DNA of 64,000 nucleotides from Owenia fusiformis (lineage: Eukaryota; Annelida; Polychaeta; Sabellida; Oweniidae): the NCBI GenBank assembly GCA_903813345.2, contig CAIIXF020000007.1, positions 21,625,564 to 21,689,563 on the forward strand, given 5' to 3'. The notes below the pieces were generated by a model. It was not told the DNA's origin and did no database searches. It worked only from the letters and a program-made list of their open reading frames with translations. This document shows positions 1 to 12,300 of this stretch, in pieces. The position numbers and the translations under genes were made by a program. Numbering within the stretch: position 1 is the first letter of the stretch; every line of letters starts with the position of its first letter.

Positions 1-7
1 CTCATGA

Positions 8-172
8 TCAGCTTTGAGTCACCTGTGGTTTAAGGCGTAGAAAAGCATCCCATTTGGCAATTCTTTTTCGAAATTTTGCAATACCTGGGTGAGGAATGGC
101 AAACACTTTGCTCCTGAGATAGCTCCAAAAGAAAAAGTCACAACAATTCAGGTCAGGAGAACTTCCATTAGC
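8..172 (-). pseudogene. mariner-like transposase, C-terminal remnant
   Basis: Read on the minus strand, the end of an open frame gives SSPDL, then CCDFFFWSYL and RSKVF. This is the block around the third catalytic Asp of mariner/Tc1 transposases (family pattern SPDLxPxDFFLWGYLKSxVY), followed by a basic tail. The fragment runs off or stops near the left window edge. On its N-terminal side the frame passes into non-transposase sequence and the 292-883 MITE, so only the last ~55 codons are recognisable. It is a dead fragment, not a functional gene. The family call rests on motif recognition only. Confidence 0.6.
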
Positions 173-291
173 ACTTAGCCCTAGCACTGACTTTTGCAAT
201 ATCTGAAACTTGGTCCAGAGCCGACTTTGGCCAATTGTGCAAAAGGAATGATTTTTCGCCCAACAATGGCCACATGTGAATGACTGATATA

Positions 292-883
292 CAGGGTGTC
301 CCGAAAGTATGCCCCCCCCTAGGCAGACATATACCAGTGTCGTCATAGTATGTGTCATATATCATTTTAAAGCTTATCCAAAGTTACATTGATTCACCAA
401 GTATCATGGTTCAACTCTCAAATGTGAAAAAATACAGACATTTCAAAATTTAGTGTTAGGTCAAAATTAAGTTCAATTTTACACCAAATCACTAGTCAAT
501 GTGTCCTTACGGGCCATCTTAACAGCAGCAATTTTTTCGGGTCGGATGGATATTGAGTTGGAGAAAGAGAAGGGCGAGGGTAGAAATTCTAAGGAAACCC
601 TTCTAAAGTGCCTTAACAGGTTTTAAGAGGGTTATACAATTCTACACCCCTATTTGAAGGGCTTTTAAGGTCATATCTGAAAATAATTGCTGCTGTTAAC
701 ATGGCCAAGGGGGGACTCTAACATTTAAAATGACTGTAACTTTTTCCCATTTGGGAGTTAAACCATGATACTTGGCAAATCAATGTAACTTTGGATAAAC
801 TTTAAAATGATATATGACACATACTATGAGGACACTGGAATATGTCTGCCTAGGGGGGGGGGGCATACTTTCGGGACACCCTG
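292..883. mobile_element. TA-flanked foldback MITE (mariner type)
   Basis: The element starts CAGGGTGTCCCGAAAGTATG and ends with its reverse complement, and TA flanks both ends (290-291 and 884-885), as expected for Tc1/mariner target duplication. The terminal inverted repeats are about 150-170 bp (292-~455 and ~718-883) with a few substitutions and different poly-C/poly-G lengths. The centre (~260 bp) has no coding frame I recognise. It is therefore a non-autonomous foldback derivative of a mariner-like transposon. Confidence 0.85.
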
Positions 884-2908
884 TACCATTTCAAAGAGGA
901 GGGACGTGACTTTATGGTCCATTGAATGAAATTGATGTAGTCATCACTGGTTTTGTGGTTTTACGAGATAACTGTTTGATGCGTTTTCTTGATACGCCCT
1001 GTATATCAACTGGCACTCATTAGCTTTGTTAACTCATTTTGATATTTGATATGGAACTCGTCGATAAAAATGATATTACATATTAGAATGGTCTAATATT
1101 TTTAAATCAATCCACTGTAGCATCTTCGCATACTGTGCTATAGCAAAAAATATTCTTTTCAAAGTAGCAATTTTATTCAAGTGTCCCTAGTTACACCAAA
1201 CTATTTCTCAACATGTCTGTCGCGTCCTTAGAAATAGTAAAACGTGATCATGATGTGGTCCTGTAAACTATCTTAAAATACGACAAGCGATACGACAATG
1301 TAAGTCTTCAATGCACGAAGCTAATAAAACGAAACTAAAAACAAGAAAATCTAAATGATAGCCTTCTTTAAAACGTCTAAAAAATGTTGTCAAATCCTTC
1401 AGAGCTATTTGTTTCTGTTTTCAACATATTTATAAGGAATAAAGACTTACTGACAGACTACTTGAGGCGAGGAGTGTGGTATGTGAGGAGGATTGGTGAG
1501 CCAAAGCGAATTATGAACTGACTTGAAGTTCTAAAGCATCTTCTCGGTCGAGGAAGTCCAAGGACTTCTTAGAAAATTTAAAACCCGTCAAAATGAACAA
1601 CGCAACTACCCATTCGTTTAAACCCATGTGGCATTTTTAAGAACGATTGAAGAATTAGTTTGTGCTATTTCGTTTAACATGTGGGAACAACTTTTCAACG
1701 CAGTTCGAGTTTGCATAGTCAGAAGCCCTTCTTGATTAGTTCTAGCTCGTTCCTGTCCGTATAACGCGTCCATAGTAAAGGATTGAAATATGGTTCCGCT
1801 CTGCAAGTACATTCCATTTCGTTTGAAATGTACTAAAACCGTTGTCCGAATCTCTTATTACCTTGTACTTAGTAAAAAATAATAACTCTTACTTGTAAAC
1901 ATGGCCAATAACATTGGTGTAGATACTGCGAGATAACCAGAAAATTCGAGAGAGTATACTAAATTCATTTCGTGGGTTGGTAAAAAAAGAAATAATTTTA
2001 TCATTTTTTCATTTTATCTCATTATGAATTTCGCATGTTTTGACGTCTTGACTGTTTTGTTATTTTAACTACACAGCTACAGCTAATGATATATCCTCAC
2101 AAGAGACTTCTGAGACTTGAGAATTTGCATTAAATGTCAAAATTGAAACTTCGAAAAGGCGAAGTCTCGCGAGTTGCCCCGGATGTAGCCAAGCAACGGT
2201 TTTAATTCACACGTTTTTCAACTTTTATCGAAGAATCTGAGAATGTCGCAAATGTTTTGTCCATATAGGTAAACTCGGCCTTTTAAGCGGTTTAAGGAGA
2301 AGCAATAATAAACAGCCTAACTGCATGAATGAATAATATTCTGTTTGTGTTTAAATCATGTATCTTATTTTTATGTGTTTTAGTAGAACCAGTATATTAG
2401 TATAAAAACTAATATAATTAGCCCACGCTCAAATAGATTGAAATGATAACGCATTTGTGAAAATATTACTGATCATATAAAGATGTCGCCTATTACTTTC
2501 AGGATTATTATATTTATCAAATAAATCTATATTTCATGGTGGTGGAATGTTATACTTTAATAAATATATTAATTGGTAATTGTAATGTAGACATGGATGG
2601 ATTGACCGGTTATACAGGGCGTTCGTGAAGTTCTTGCAAAAGTACTCTAACATTCTTGTTTCTTCGTCAATCTGGCTGAAAGGATTGGTTTCGATATGGA
2701 GAACTGAATTCAACAATGTTTTTTCTTAAACCAATTATTGAAAACATTCTGTAAAAACACGGTCCTTTGTGTAATGTTGACTGATTGACAACAATTTAAT
2801 GCGAAAATAATTTACATATATTTTATATAAGTGTTTTGTTAAAAAAAATTGTTTTTTAGTGCAATTGTTTTTTGTTCCTTTTTACCATTTCTTTAGAATG
2901 AAATAACT
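884..2908. other. AT-rich stretch, no gene seen
   Basis: No frame here matches a family I recognise, and no convincing splice-bounded exon was seen. The sequence is AT-rich and contains only short chance frames. Confidence 0.5.
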
Positions 2909-3537
2909 GTTACGCGGTATATGGCATACATTCATGGTTGCGCGGTATTTGTGATACGGGTGAATATGCCATACTCACCTGCGGTATATGGCATATTCCG
3001 CAGGTGAGTATGCGATATTCCGCACTGAATATGCGATACATTGATTTCAGTGAATACCCGATACTCACCTGCGGAATATGTCATACTCACTTGCGGAATA
3101 TGCCATATACCGCAGGTGAATATGACATATACCGCAGGTGAAAACGTGATACAGAAAGCCTTGATTTGATTGGTTGCGAGAATCGACTCTAAATGTAAAG
3201 CTACGCTGGATTACCATTATAGTTAGTGCGTCGAGTACTAATATATGAATCCTGGATTGATTGAGTAAGTTTATTACGCGAGATTGGTGACTGATACTTC
3301 TGCTAAGTTACTATATTTGATACACAGTACTGTTGATTCAGTAATCATTACAATAATTAATGACGTTTTACTATTTCGTTCAATCGATGCAATTGACAAT
3401 TGCGTACTTCCGTATCACGTTCTCATTGGTTAGTTTGTATGCCATTTACCGCAGGTGAATCTGTCATGCACCGCAAGTGAATATGCCATATTCGTTGCGG
3501 AATATGACATATTTTTGTATCGTGTTTACCGCGTAAC
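2909..3537. repeat. inverted-repeat element with sub-terminal CACCTGCGG motifs
   Basis: The ends are GTTACGCGGTA (2909) and its mirror TACCGCGTAAC (3527-3537). Inside each end lie many direct and inverted copies of a ~17-20 bp unit of the form (C/T)ACCTGCGG(A/T)ATATG(G/T)CATA: densely at 2917-3150, fewer at 3430-3510. A second inverted pair, AACGTGATAC at 3143 and GTATCACGTT at 3412, brackets the core. The layout resembles a MITE with repeated sub-terminal protein-binding-like motifs. The open frames over it are produced by the repeat units and are not genes. Confidence 0.6.
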
Positions 3538-4384
3538 AATAACATATCTTTCCGACAAAATAGCATATACAACATTTTCTTAGACTTCCCAATATTATTG
3601 ATGTACAAAGGAAATTGTGGTTGATTTAACAAAAAGTATTCAAAAATTAAAACAAAAGCACCCGAAATAGATATAAACTAAGATAAACCTTTAATTTCAT
3701 TAACAAGATACTTTTTTAAAACCAACCAAACTTTTCTTTGTATAATTACAATATTGAGAGACATAAACACGTTGTGTTTATGTCATTTTGTTCCAATGAG
3801 GTTCGGATAGATGTTTCATTTCATTCCAAACATATGATACAAAGAACAAAAGAAGTGTCCGATGTGTTTTCTAAAACAATATAGACAAAAGGATATATAT
3901 CTATTTTAAATTATATTGTTACCATTCAAAAGATGACCATTAAATTGACAATGTGTAAACTTTTTCAGAATGTTTTGCTGACTGGTTTAAGAGAAACATG
4001 TTTTCAAAAGGTTCGCCATATCGATACTCATCCTTTTCACTCAGTATACCTACACCATTCATACATTTGAATCCTAAATTATAATGAATGAGTATGGTTG
4101 CTATAGTGACACGAGTCAGGGTATGCGGAGCAGCATTAAAAAAATAAAAGAAATAATAAAAAATATGATTTAACTTTAAGATACGTAAGTAAGTATATAT
4201 AATAAGTATTCGTAAATACAAAACAAGCTAATATTGACATATGTCATCACTAGATGATGTCATGTGATGACATCTTAGTTGAAATTGCTTTGATTCATGA
4301 CATCATTGATGATATCATAGTGACCTATATTGGTTGATGACATCAGACTCTGTGAAAGGCAATGTTCATTTTCTTTTTGTAAAA
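3538..4384. other. AT-rich spacer with TGATGTCA/TGACATCA cluster
   Basis: No gene is seen. At 4235-4350 there is a dense cluster of overlapping direct and inverted TGATGTCA/TGATGACATC words, which could be a terminus of the adjacent decayed mariner or a degenerate palindromic repeat. Confidence 0.4.
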
Positions 4385-4735
4385 ATGGCTGCAAAATCAG
4401 CAAAAGATGATGATTTGCAATTACAAATGCGCATAAGTATCAGGATGTTTGTTTTACTGGGAAATTCAAGAAAAAACACTTGACAACATTCATAAGGTGT
4501 ATGGGAAGGAGGCAAAGGAACCATTTGTAAATGGATTAAGACATTTACTGCAGATAGAACAAATGCAATAACTTAATGCTAGATCAGGCCGTACAAAAAC
4601 GAAATCCATCCCTATGGGAACTTAAAGCATATCCATACAAGGATCAATCAACATTTTCCGAAATGGGTTTCCGCATCTGTTTGAAGAATTGGTAGCAAAA
4701 CAGAAAAGGTGTATAAACCATGTTGAAGACATATA
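4385..4735 (+). pseudogene. mariner-like transposase, decayed N-terminal half
   Basis: After ATG at 4385 the frame reads MAAKSAKDDD...LQMRISIRMFVLLGNS. It then shifts to give IHKVYGKEAK, then TICKWIKTFTADRT and ARSGRTKTKS. These match in order the N-terminal helix-turn-helix region of mariner transposases (family pattern IRxFxKLLGKSxxETxxxIHKVYGxxxxxxxxVYRWFKRFxxGRxxxxDxxRSGRPKT). At least two frameshifts and several stops break it. The catalytic D..D..D half is not recognisable downstream. It is a relic with no coding potential. Confidence 0.6.
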
Positions 4736-4894
4736 CCCTTGAGATACTGTAATACGGTAATATTGGATAAATTAGTTATAAGGTTGTAAGATTTCATAGA
4801 GATGCAACCAACCATCGACATAATTTAATAGAATTTTCGTTAATATAATGCTTCACGTCAAGTCATACTCGCAGGCGGTTTAAAACATGTTGAA

Positions 4895-5294
4895 TTACAT
4901 GTACACACTTATGTACTGGATCAACATCTTTGAAACCCAAATGATTGGAGTGTTTGCACAAGTACTGCAAGTCAGTTTTTTTTTGTTTTGAAGATGATTG
5001 TAAATAGCTTTACGTAAACCAATATCTACATATGGGAACATTATTATTTTGTGGACGGTATTTGATGTTTGCTGTCCAGCGTTGTGCGGCGTCTTTAACA
5101 AATGGAAGGTGTTGAAATTTTTGTATCTCGACGTCTTTTCGATGTTTGCTATGACCTGGCACTTTTAGGTCTACCTTGCAGTGATTTTGGACAGTTAAGA
5201 TGGTTTTCAGTTGTGTGAAGTGTTGGTTTGGCTGATATACTGAAATATTTTCTCTGAAAAGCAACCAACGATTTTTCTCAAAATACTGCCGCAC
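4895..5294 (-). other. unassigned overlapping open frames
   Basis: Two minus-strand frames (5010-5294, 94 codons; 4895-5101, 68 codons) are open, with unbiased-looking composition (Lys/Gln/His rich, aromatic residues spread evenly). I recognise no domain, no signal peptide and no clear splice signals. They could be part of the neighbouring transposon relic or chance frames. Confidence 0.2.
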
Positions 5295-5340
5295 AATTTT
5301 AAATTCACTGTGACTAGCAACAGGGTACTAAATATGCATT

Positions 5341-7104
5341 ATTTCCTAATTAAACAGTCTTCACCACAAACCACACAACATAATATCACATATATTATAG
5401 GATTAAATTGGAGCCAGCAGCCCGCGTTTATTGGAAAAGCGTTAAGTACATCTGGTACAAAGAATGAGTGAAAAAATGAAAAAATGAAGCCAGTTCGCGA
5501 TGCATCCAGGTACCTATGACGGCCACGATGCCAATGTCATAGCGGCCACGATGCCGATGGCATTAATGCCAGAAACCCCTTAGGTTCAAATATACCCAAC
5601 ATCCGTCCTCGGCTCTCAACCTCGCTGCTGATTTACGATGTTAACTGCCTTCAAGACATCAATAAGGCACCGTATACCTAATTAAAACATCTAAATCCAA
5701 CAACCCATATCCAATGATCAAATGTCATTAAAGCCATTGTGGCTACACGTTTGTTAACACGTCAAAGATCTCAAATAAATTCACAAATTTCGGAATAAAC
5801 CAAATTCTAAATTGTGACTGTATCTGTCAACTTGCACTATAAAAAACTTGTATAATGACCATACACGTATATAGTGCCTTCTAGCACTTAATACATATTA
5901 ACAATAATCTAAATAACTGTCTACAGACTTGCACTGTAACCATATCATTGCCTCTTGGCAAAAAACGTAACTTAATGAAACTTACTTCTTTAACAGACTG
6001 TCGTAATATGCGACATTGTTGGTCACAATAGACAAAAATTCCGTGATTATCACAAGAATACACGAACGAACGTATACAAAAATCCTACGATCTTCTAAAC
6101 TATTGTGATGAAAAATATAAAATCTGGAAAGCACCATGCTTTGCAAACCCTTATACCAAGTGGTCTCGTATTGCAACAAAAGCAAAAGTACAACTCTTGG
6201 AAACGTTGTAAAATCTAAATACTATAAGAACTGTTTAATATAAAATGCAATTAGCTGACAAGCACTTCTCTTAATGTGTTTGTCACATTAATATAACACA
6301 ACTACTGTAAAATGTTGTTGATGAACACAACTATCATCTTAAAATACTAAGACTTGATGCCCTTCTGGGAATAGATATTACATATCTAAAAATATAAAGG
6401 ATTTTCGAATATAATCAATATCTTAAAAAGCAAAACTTTGTGCCTTCCTCGAAACAATATGACAGAAACGCACTTAAATACATGTTTATTCGCTAAGATA
6501 CAATGCGCTGTCAGTAAAAATTAAACCATGCCTTGAGATTCAGATTTATATGCAAATTACATAATTGCTTCTAAGAAACCTAATATCTAATTGTTTTAAT
6601 TAACATCCTATATTATGCAATGCATTGTAATAATTGCAGAAAAATATACTTCCCAAGATAGTAATAAATGGGAACAGTTTACCTCAACGTCAGAACACAT
6701 ATACTAATTCAAAAACGTTGATTCGGTCAAAAGCACTCACAAGAAAGTGTTCACTAACTTCAATATGAAAAACGTTAGTTTATCGACCTGACACCGTTAA
6801 AACCCAGATCAAAATCTTTGTGACTTCGAAAGGGAAAAAGGTATGCCTCCTCGAACAATAAAACTAAATTTTCGAATCCGTTGTATGACAACTTACAACA
6901 TAAATTAAAACTGTGTATAAACGCTTAGGTTGCTGCTCGCAGAATAACACGATCCCATCGTGCATCTACTCACATAACCTACTCATGATCACATCATGTT
7001 ATCCAATCAGTTGAAATCGCGTTCGATTTCACTAACGTTACGACGTTATATCAACCGGAAATAAAATAATTCAACTCTAATTTCAAACGTGTTGAATTTT
7101 AATT
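5341..7104. mobile_element. non-autonomous element A (shares both termini with B)
   Basis: The first 82 bp (5341-5422) match 7105-7186 as read, and the last 198 bp (6907-7104) match 11134-11331. Element A is followed with no gap by element B. An internal ~110 bp block (6229-6345) also has a diverged copy in B (8157-8260). Near the shared 3' end lie a hairpin, GAAATCG-CGTT-CGATTTC, and an AATTCAAC...GTTGAATT pair. No long frame is present. Tandem head-to-tail copies with common ends and different interiors recall Helitron-type derivatives, but a CTRR end is not evident, so the class is open. Confidence 0.6.
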
Positions 7105-7256
7105 ATTTCCTAATTAAACAGTCTTCACCACAAACCACACAACATAATATCACATATATTATAGGATTAAATTGGAGCCAGCAGCTACGCCAGAACCTTC
7201 TAAAAAACGGGCAAACTAGTGACCAAAGCTCGAAATGTCTCTTCTTTGAGACTTCC

Positions 7257-7640
7257 AACAAAGGTAGTCTTCCTTGAATCAGTCCAAGGCATCGTATCTG
7301 TATCACACGTACATGTATCTGTCTTATATGGATCTCAATCCAACAAAGTAGTCTTCTTTTAATCAGCTCAAAGCATCTAATCTATATCACGCTTGTATCT
7401 ATCTTATATGGACAAAATGTGTCCCAGTGTTCAAATAGGCTTGTGTCCATACCTTACTATTGGTTGTATTTCTTGTATCTATCTTATATGGATCTCAATC
7501 CAACAAAGTAGTCTTCTTTGAATCAGTCCAAAGCATCTTATTTATATCACACTTGTATCTATCTTATAAGGACAACTTGTGTTCCAATGTTCATTTAGGC
7601 GTGTGTCCATACCCTAATATGGGTTGTATTTCCTGAAATT
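7257..7640. repeat. composite tandem repeat, ~80/160 bp
   Basis: The phrase CAACAAAGTAGTCTTCTTT recurs at ~7257, 7341 and 7500, and TGTATCTATCTTATATGGA at ~7311, 7394, 7473 and 7552. This gives a ~80 bp sub-unit in a ~160 bp higher-order unit inside element B. Confidence 0.7.
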
Positions 7641-7779
7641 ACACAGAAATAGCATTAAAAACATGTAAATATCGCATTGTCGCTCCAAGCGACTAACCCC
7701 TTTTTGAGGTTGCTAAATTGTACCTGCGTTCGACGCATTATACGAATCCGTCAACCCACGATACAAGTAGACTTAAAGT

Positions 7780-8155
7780 CTTTTACGTCAGAGTTCGAAC
7801 TGTACTGCATCAGAACAACTGCTCGACGTAATGGCTATAATGCCAAACATGATAACATTCTTTACGTCGGAGTTCCAACTGTACTTCAACAGAACAACTA
7901 TTCGACGTACTGGTAATAATGCCAAACATGACAACAATTTTTCGTCGGAGTTCCAACTGTACTACTTCAACAGAACAACTATTCGACGTACTGGTAATTA
8001 TGCCAAACATGATAACATTTTTTATGTCAGAGTTCCAACTGTACTTCAACAGAACAACTATTCGACATACTGGTAATAATGCCAAACATGATAACAATTT
8101 TCATGTCGGAATGTCAACTGAACTTTAACAGAACAACTGCTCAACGTAATGCCAA
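7780..8155. repeat. tandem repeat, ~80 bp period, about five copies
   Basis: Each unit contains GTCGGAGTTCCAACTGTAC, CAGAACAACTATTCGACGTA and ATGCCAAACATGATAACA. Degenerate pieces continue to ~8400. The open frames on both strands are a by-product of the repeat. Confidence 0.8.
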
Positions 8156-11100
8156 ACACGTTCAATATAGAATGCAATTAGCTGGCAAACACTTCTCTAA
8201 TGTGTTTGTTACACTAATATTGTAAATGTTGCTAGGAACACAACTATCATCTTAAAACCATATTAACTACTATTCGACGTCATGGCTATAATGTCAAACA
8301 TGACAACAATTCTTATTCAACAGAAGAACTACTCAACGTAATGGCTATAATGCCAAACATAATAACAATCCTAAGTCAGAGTTCCATTACGTAATTTTAC
8401 TAAGTGTATTTCTTGTTGTTGCAGGTTAAACATAACAATCAAGTAGTCTATCTGAATTGACAACTTCAAAAATCAATTCACCAACCAACACAATCGCTTG
8501 AACTAAACTATTCCAAAATAGATTTTATCATATATCAAATAACCTGCTCCATTTCAACCAAAATCATATGCATTAATAAATATTAAACATCAATGTTTGC
8601 AAAAACATGGATAATCCAGAGAACATACCTGAATCCAAATATCCAATGTATCAACTCACACCATTTGTCTATCGTACATAGATTTCTCTATGCTATATAC
8701 AGTAAACTCTAAAAATGTACAATTATCATTTGGACCAGGAATCGACACACTAATCTCACGCTTATTTCAAAACGTATCAAGTATGGAGCAACTCCCCAAT
8801 TTTTCATTTAATCTTCTAGAATTTATTCAACATGCAATAATCGTGCATTTAACTAACAATGTAACCAAAGTAAATGTCCAAATTCGACTACTCCCAGTCT
8901 CTAATCAAGACAATTCAACTATCTTCTAAAGAATAGTCAATCTTATATAAACTCGATCCAGGTTTTAAACCTAAATGATTATATTAGGGAATTCAATTCA
9001 CCTGCCTAATCAGACTACTAAAGTATCTATTCAAAATCTTCAACTCGCCTTAGAAAAGTATCGATTTTCAAACAAATCGAAAACAAGAGTGTTAAAGACG
9101 AAAAGTAAGCAAATACAACCATTGTAAAGTATGCTACCAAGCATATGTCTGAATCCGACTACCCGTGTATCGATTCACAACATACCTTCAAAGATAACCA
9201 TCTTCTTTATCAATGTTATAAACAGAGAAACTAGACCGAACTGTTGGTATAAACACCCCATCAGAAAACCTAAAATGCTGATATTACACAATGCAGTTTT
9301 ATAGGATTTCACTTCTATTTTACATAACCAGTATTCAACAATATTGATCCACGACATTTTAAGCTAAAAGAGCTATTTATAAACATGTAAATCAAAAATA
9401 TATTAGTAACCTTTTTGCATCTATCAACATAAACTGTTTGAGCCTGAATACGACTTCTCTTAGAACTCATTTGATCAAGCAGTTTATTTCATTGAATCAG
9501 TCAAATAAAATATTCTCCATAATTTACCAACTTGTCTATGAAGACGAAAAGTTCTGAATATAGAAACTTATACAGGATACCATTTGTTTTTGTACGGATA
9601 TTCAGTATCTAAAAAGATATGCCTGAACCCTACCCTCCTGGTAACGATTCACGACATTTCCCAACCAAAAAGTTCTTTATGATTACTCTCAGAACCCCTT
9701 AATGGCATTTTGATCATTTCTAAATATGAATCAATGTTGTGAGTAGCAAACAAACATGTTTGCGATAACATATAGCCTACAAAAAATTCATTAAGAATCT
9801 GTCTAATTCAAGCATCCTCTTGATAATAAAAGTTAAGAAAGTGTACAATTTCATTTGCAGGATATGAAGTATCCAATGTGTAAGTATGAATCCGACCCTC
9901 CTGGTAGCGATTCACTGCAATAATGTCATAAGCTTATAACTTAAATACTATACAAATATAGATTACCAAACAACGACATTTAACAATTCAATGACTCCTG
10001 AGTAACACAACTCGTTAGTTGTTTGTCATGACTTACAAAATTGAAATGCTTACGTTGCACAACTTTATTAGTTTATACAAAAACTATAATGTAATATCTA
10101 TCTCTGTATATGCGCAACATAAGAGTTCATTTGAAAAACGTTTGCTATAAAATAACATTTTAAAATCTTTGCCCAACACTGCTTTTTGCTGAACCGAGGG
10201 AGCATATTTGCACCTTGCAAATACCATGTCTGAAACAAATCAACAAGCCTAAAACCGTAACTCTGGTTTAAAAGCTGCCAAATCTAAATAGGATGTTTGT
10301 TTGTAAGGATTCCATCTCCCTATAACACATAAAATGCAGTCTTTGTAAATCTTCGGAAAACGTACCCGTTTGCGTAGTGACCTAAATATCTGAAACAATT
10401 TCAAAAACATGAATATTTTGACAGTCAAGTTACAAACATCCAACGTCTGTAGCAGTGTGACGTCTTGCCCATGACTGAACGATAGATCTTGCAATCCTTA
10501 TTGTTTAGTGCTCTTGCACCTGTGACCAATCTAAATGTTGTTGTTTTTTGTTGTTGTTTTTTTTTTAGCAAAACTTACAAACCCTCTATCCTTACATTAA
10601 TAAAAAGGATATTTGATATGCTAAGCAAATCTGTATAACAATTACTTATCTTATTCATTGCGATAGCTGAACCCTCTTTGTTTAGCGTTCTCGCAATCCA
10701 AACATTGGTCCTTAGCGTTGACTTCTTCTCATGAACCAGCGCACCTCTCGGGTAACGTCGCATCGTTCGATGTTACTGAAACTCAAACGATTACATGGTC
10801 ACTTTTCGGGTTTACATGACATCGTTTCAATCGTTTATGCAGAGCATTTTGATATGTGGTCGATTACTTTAACCAATCAACAATCTTTTCTATCTGAGGA
10901 ACACCTTACGAAATTGCAAAACATTACTTGTTTCAATATAAACTACTTCTTACCCTTGCCAAATCGCTGGTTTTCTTACTGCATGTAAGACGAGTATCAA
11001 TCCCAATGTAGAAACACATTGACGGTATTGCAATATATGCATCCTCTGTTCATCGTGTATAGGTATCAATAAATGCATATAACAAGAGCTAAATGATAAA

Positions 11101-11331
11101 AACCGAATGCACCCATAATAGTCGCATCTACCTAAAACTGTGTATAAACGCTTAGGTTGCTGCTCGCAGAATAACACGATCCCATCGTGCATCTACTCAC
11201 ATAACCTACTCATGATCACATCATGTTATCCAATCAGTTGAAATCGCGTTCGATTTCACTAACGTTACGACGTTATATCAACCGGAAATAAAATAATTCA
11301 ACTCTAATTTCAAACGTGTTGAATTTTAATT

Positions 11332-11958
11332 CACCTCAAAAGAAGCAGTTTTGTATAACTAAATATAGAGATAATTGTATGAGTTCCTGCACAAGATCGT
11401 CCATTCTTGATGAGATATCTCCTTTGACGAGATAAAGAAATATTATCAAAGATTAAAATCAAGAATGGACAGATTTACACAGGTATGAGTACAATAAAGT
11501 AATTATCGTATTACCCTGCATTAGAATTCCATGGTTAGTCATATGAGAAAAATATAATATGTATTTAAAATTACCTTATCCTAAGTAATAAATAAAACAA
11601 ATTATTATTAACGCATTATTTTTCACATGCCACTCGCAAGGGTCACTTTCAATGTTATCGAACTGTGTGTGCCGTGTCCTAGTTAAATATCTCATAAAGT
11701 GTAACTTTGTCAATCGCTACTTGTTCAACTCATGACATGATGTATACATATAGAAACTCTAAATACAAATATTCTCTCTATATTAGGAAGTGGTATTGCA
11801 GACGTATGACCCGAAATGCATTATGAGTACAGTTTAGAATATTTAATAACTAATAAATATGGATATTGGTATTCTTATCAATAAAAACACATTAAACAGT
11901 CGTACTAGATACTCATAGCTCTAGAGACAAATACTTATAATTTTATATACATAGAATC
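11332..11958. other. upstream region of the nucleotidase gene
   Basis: This AT-rich interval lies between element B and the nucleotidase start codon. It holds a 72-nt hairpin (11399-11470; stem GTCCATTCTTGAT with ATCAAGAATGGAC). TATA-like stretches occur at 11936-11951, but they are too close to the ATG to be trusted as a core promoter. A 5' non-coding exon may lie here and cannot be defined from sequence alone. Confidence 0.4.
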
Positions 11959-12300
11959 ATGTCATATCTTTGTATCAGAATTTTCCTCGTGTGTTCAATA
12001 ACTGGAATATTTAAAGTCTATGAGGCTCTCAACATCACACTTCTTCATACCAATGACGTCCATGCAAGAATTGAAGAATTCAATAGCTTTGGCGGGACTT
12101 GTTCACCAACTGAAAGAGACAACAAAGAATGCTACGGAGGTGTGGCAAGAAGGCTTACTAAAATAAAAGAGATACGACAAATTGAACAAAATGTCCTATT
12201 GTTAGATGCTGGCGACCAATTCCAGGGGACTGTTTGGTTTTATGCATTTGATGGACTCGCTAATGCTCAGTTTATGAACATGATGGCATATGACGCAATG
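11959..12300 (+). CDS. NT5E-like: 5'-nucleotidase exon 1
   Basis: Encodes the start Met, the signal peptide, metal ligands HTNDVH and DAGDQ, and the QFQGTVWF segment. It ends ...YDAM at donor GTAAGT, phase 0. The ATG at 11959 is chosen because a hydrophobic leader follows immediately and ends just before the mature N-terminal strand NITLLHTND. Confidence 0.9.

Larger units (their letters stand above)
7105..11331. mobile_element. non-autonomous element B (shares both termini with A)
   Basis: It begins ATTTCCTAATTAAACAG, like element A, and ends with the same GTGTTGAATTTTAATT. It is 4.2 kb against 1.76 kb for A because its interior carries two tandem-repeat blocks (7257-7640 and 7780-8155) and ~2.8 kb of AT-rich sequence without recognisable genes. 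The frames at 8690, 10249 and 10731 show no family features. The identity of the terminal segments suggests recent duplication, or insertion of one copy at the edge of the other. Confidence 0.6.

Noticed and set aside
4235-4350. TGATGTCA cluster as CREB/ATF sites
   Set aside because: The word is TGATGTCA, not the CRE TGACGTCA, and it borders a transposon relic; a decayed terminus is simpler.
7677-8128. Overlapping frames on both strands at 7.7-8.1 kb
   Set aside because: By-products of the ~80-bp tandem repeat.
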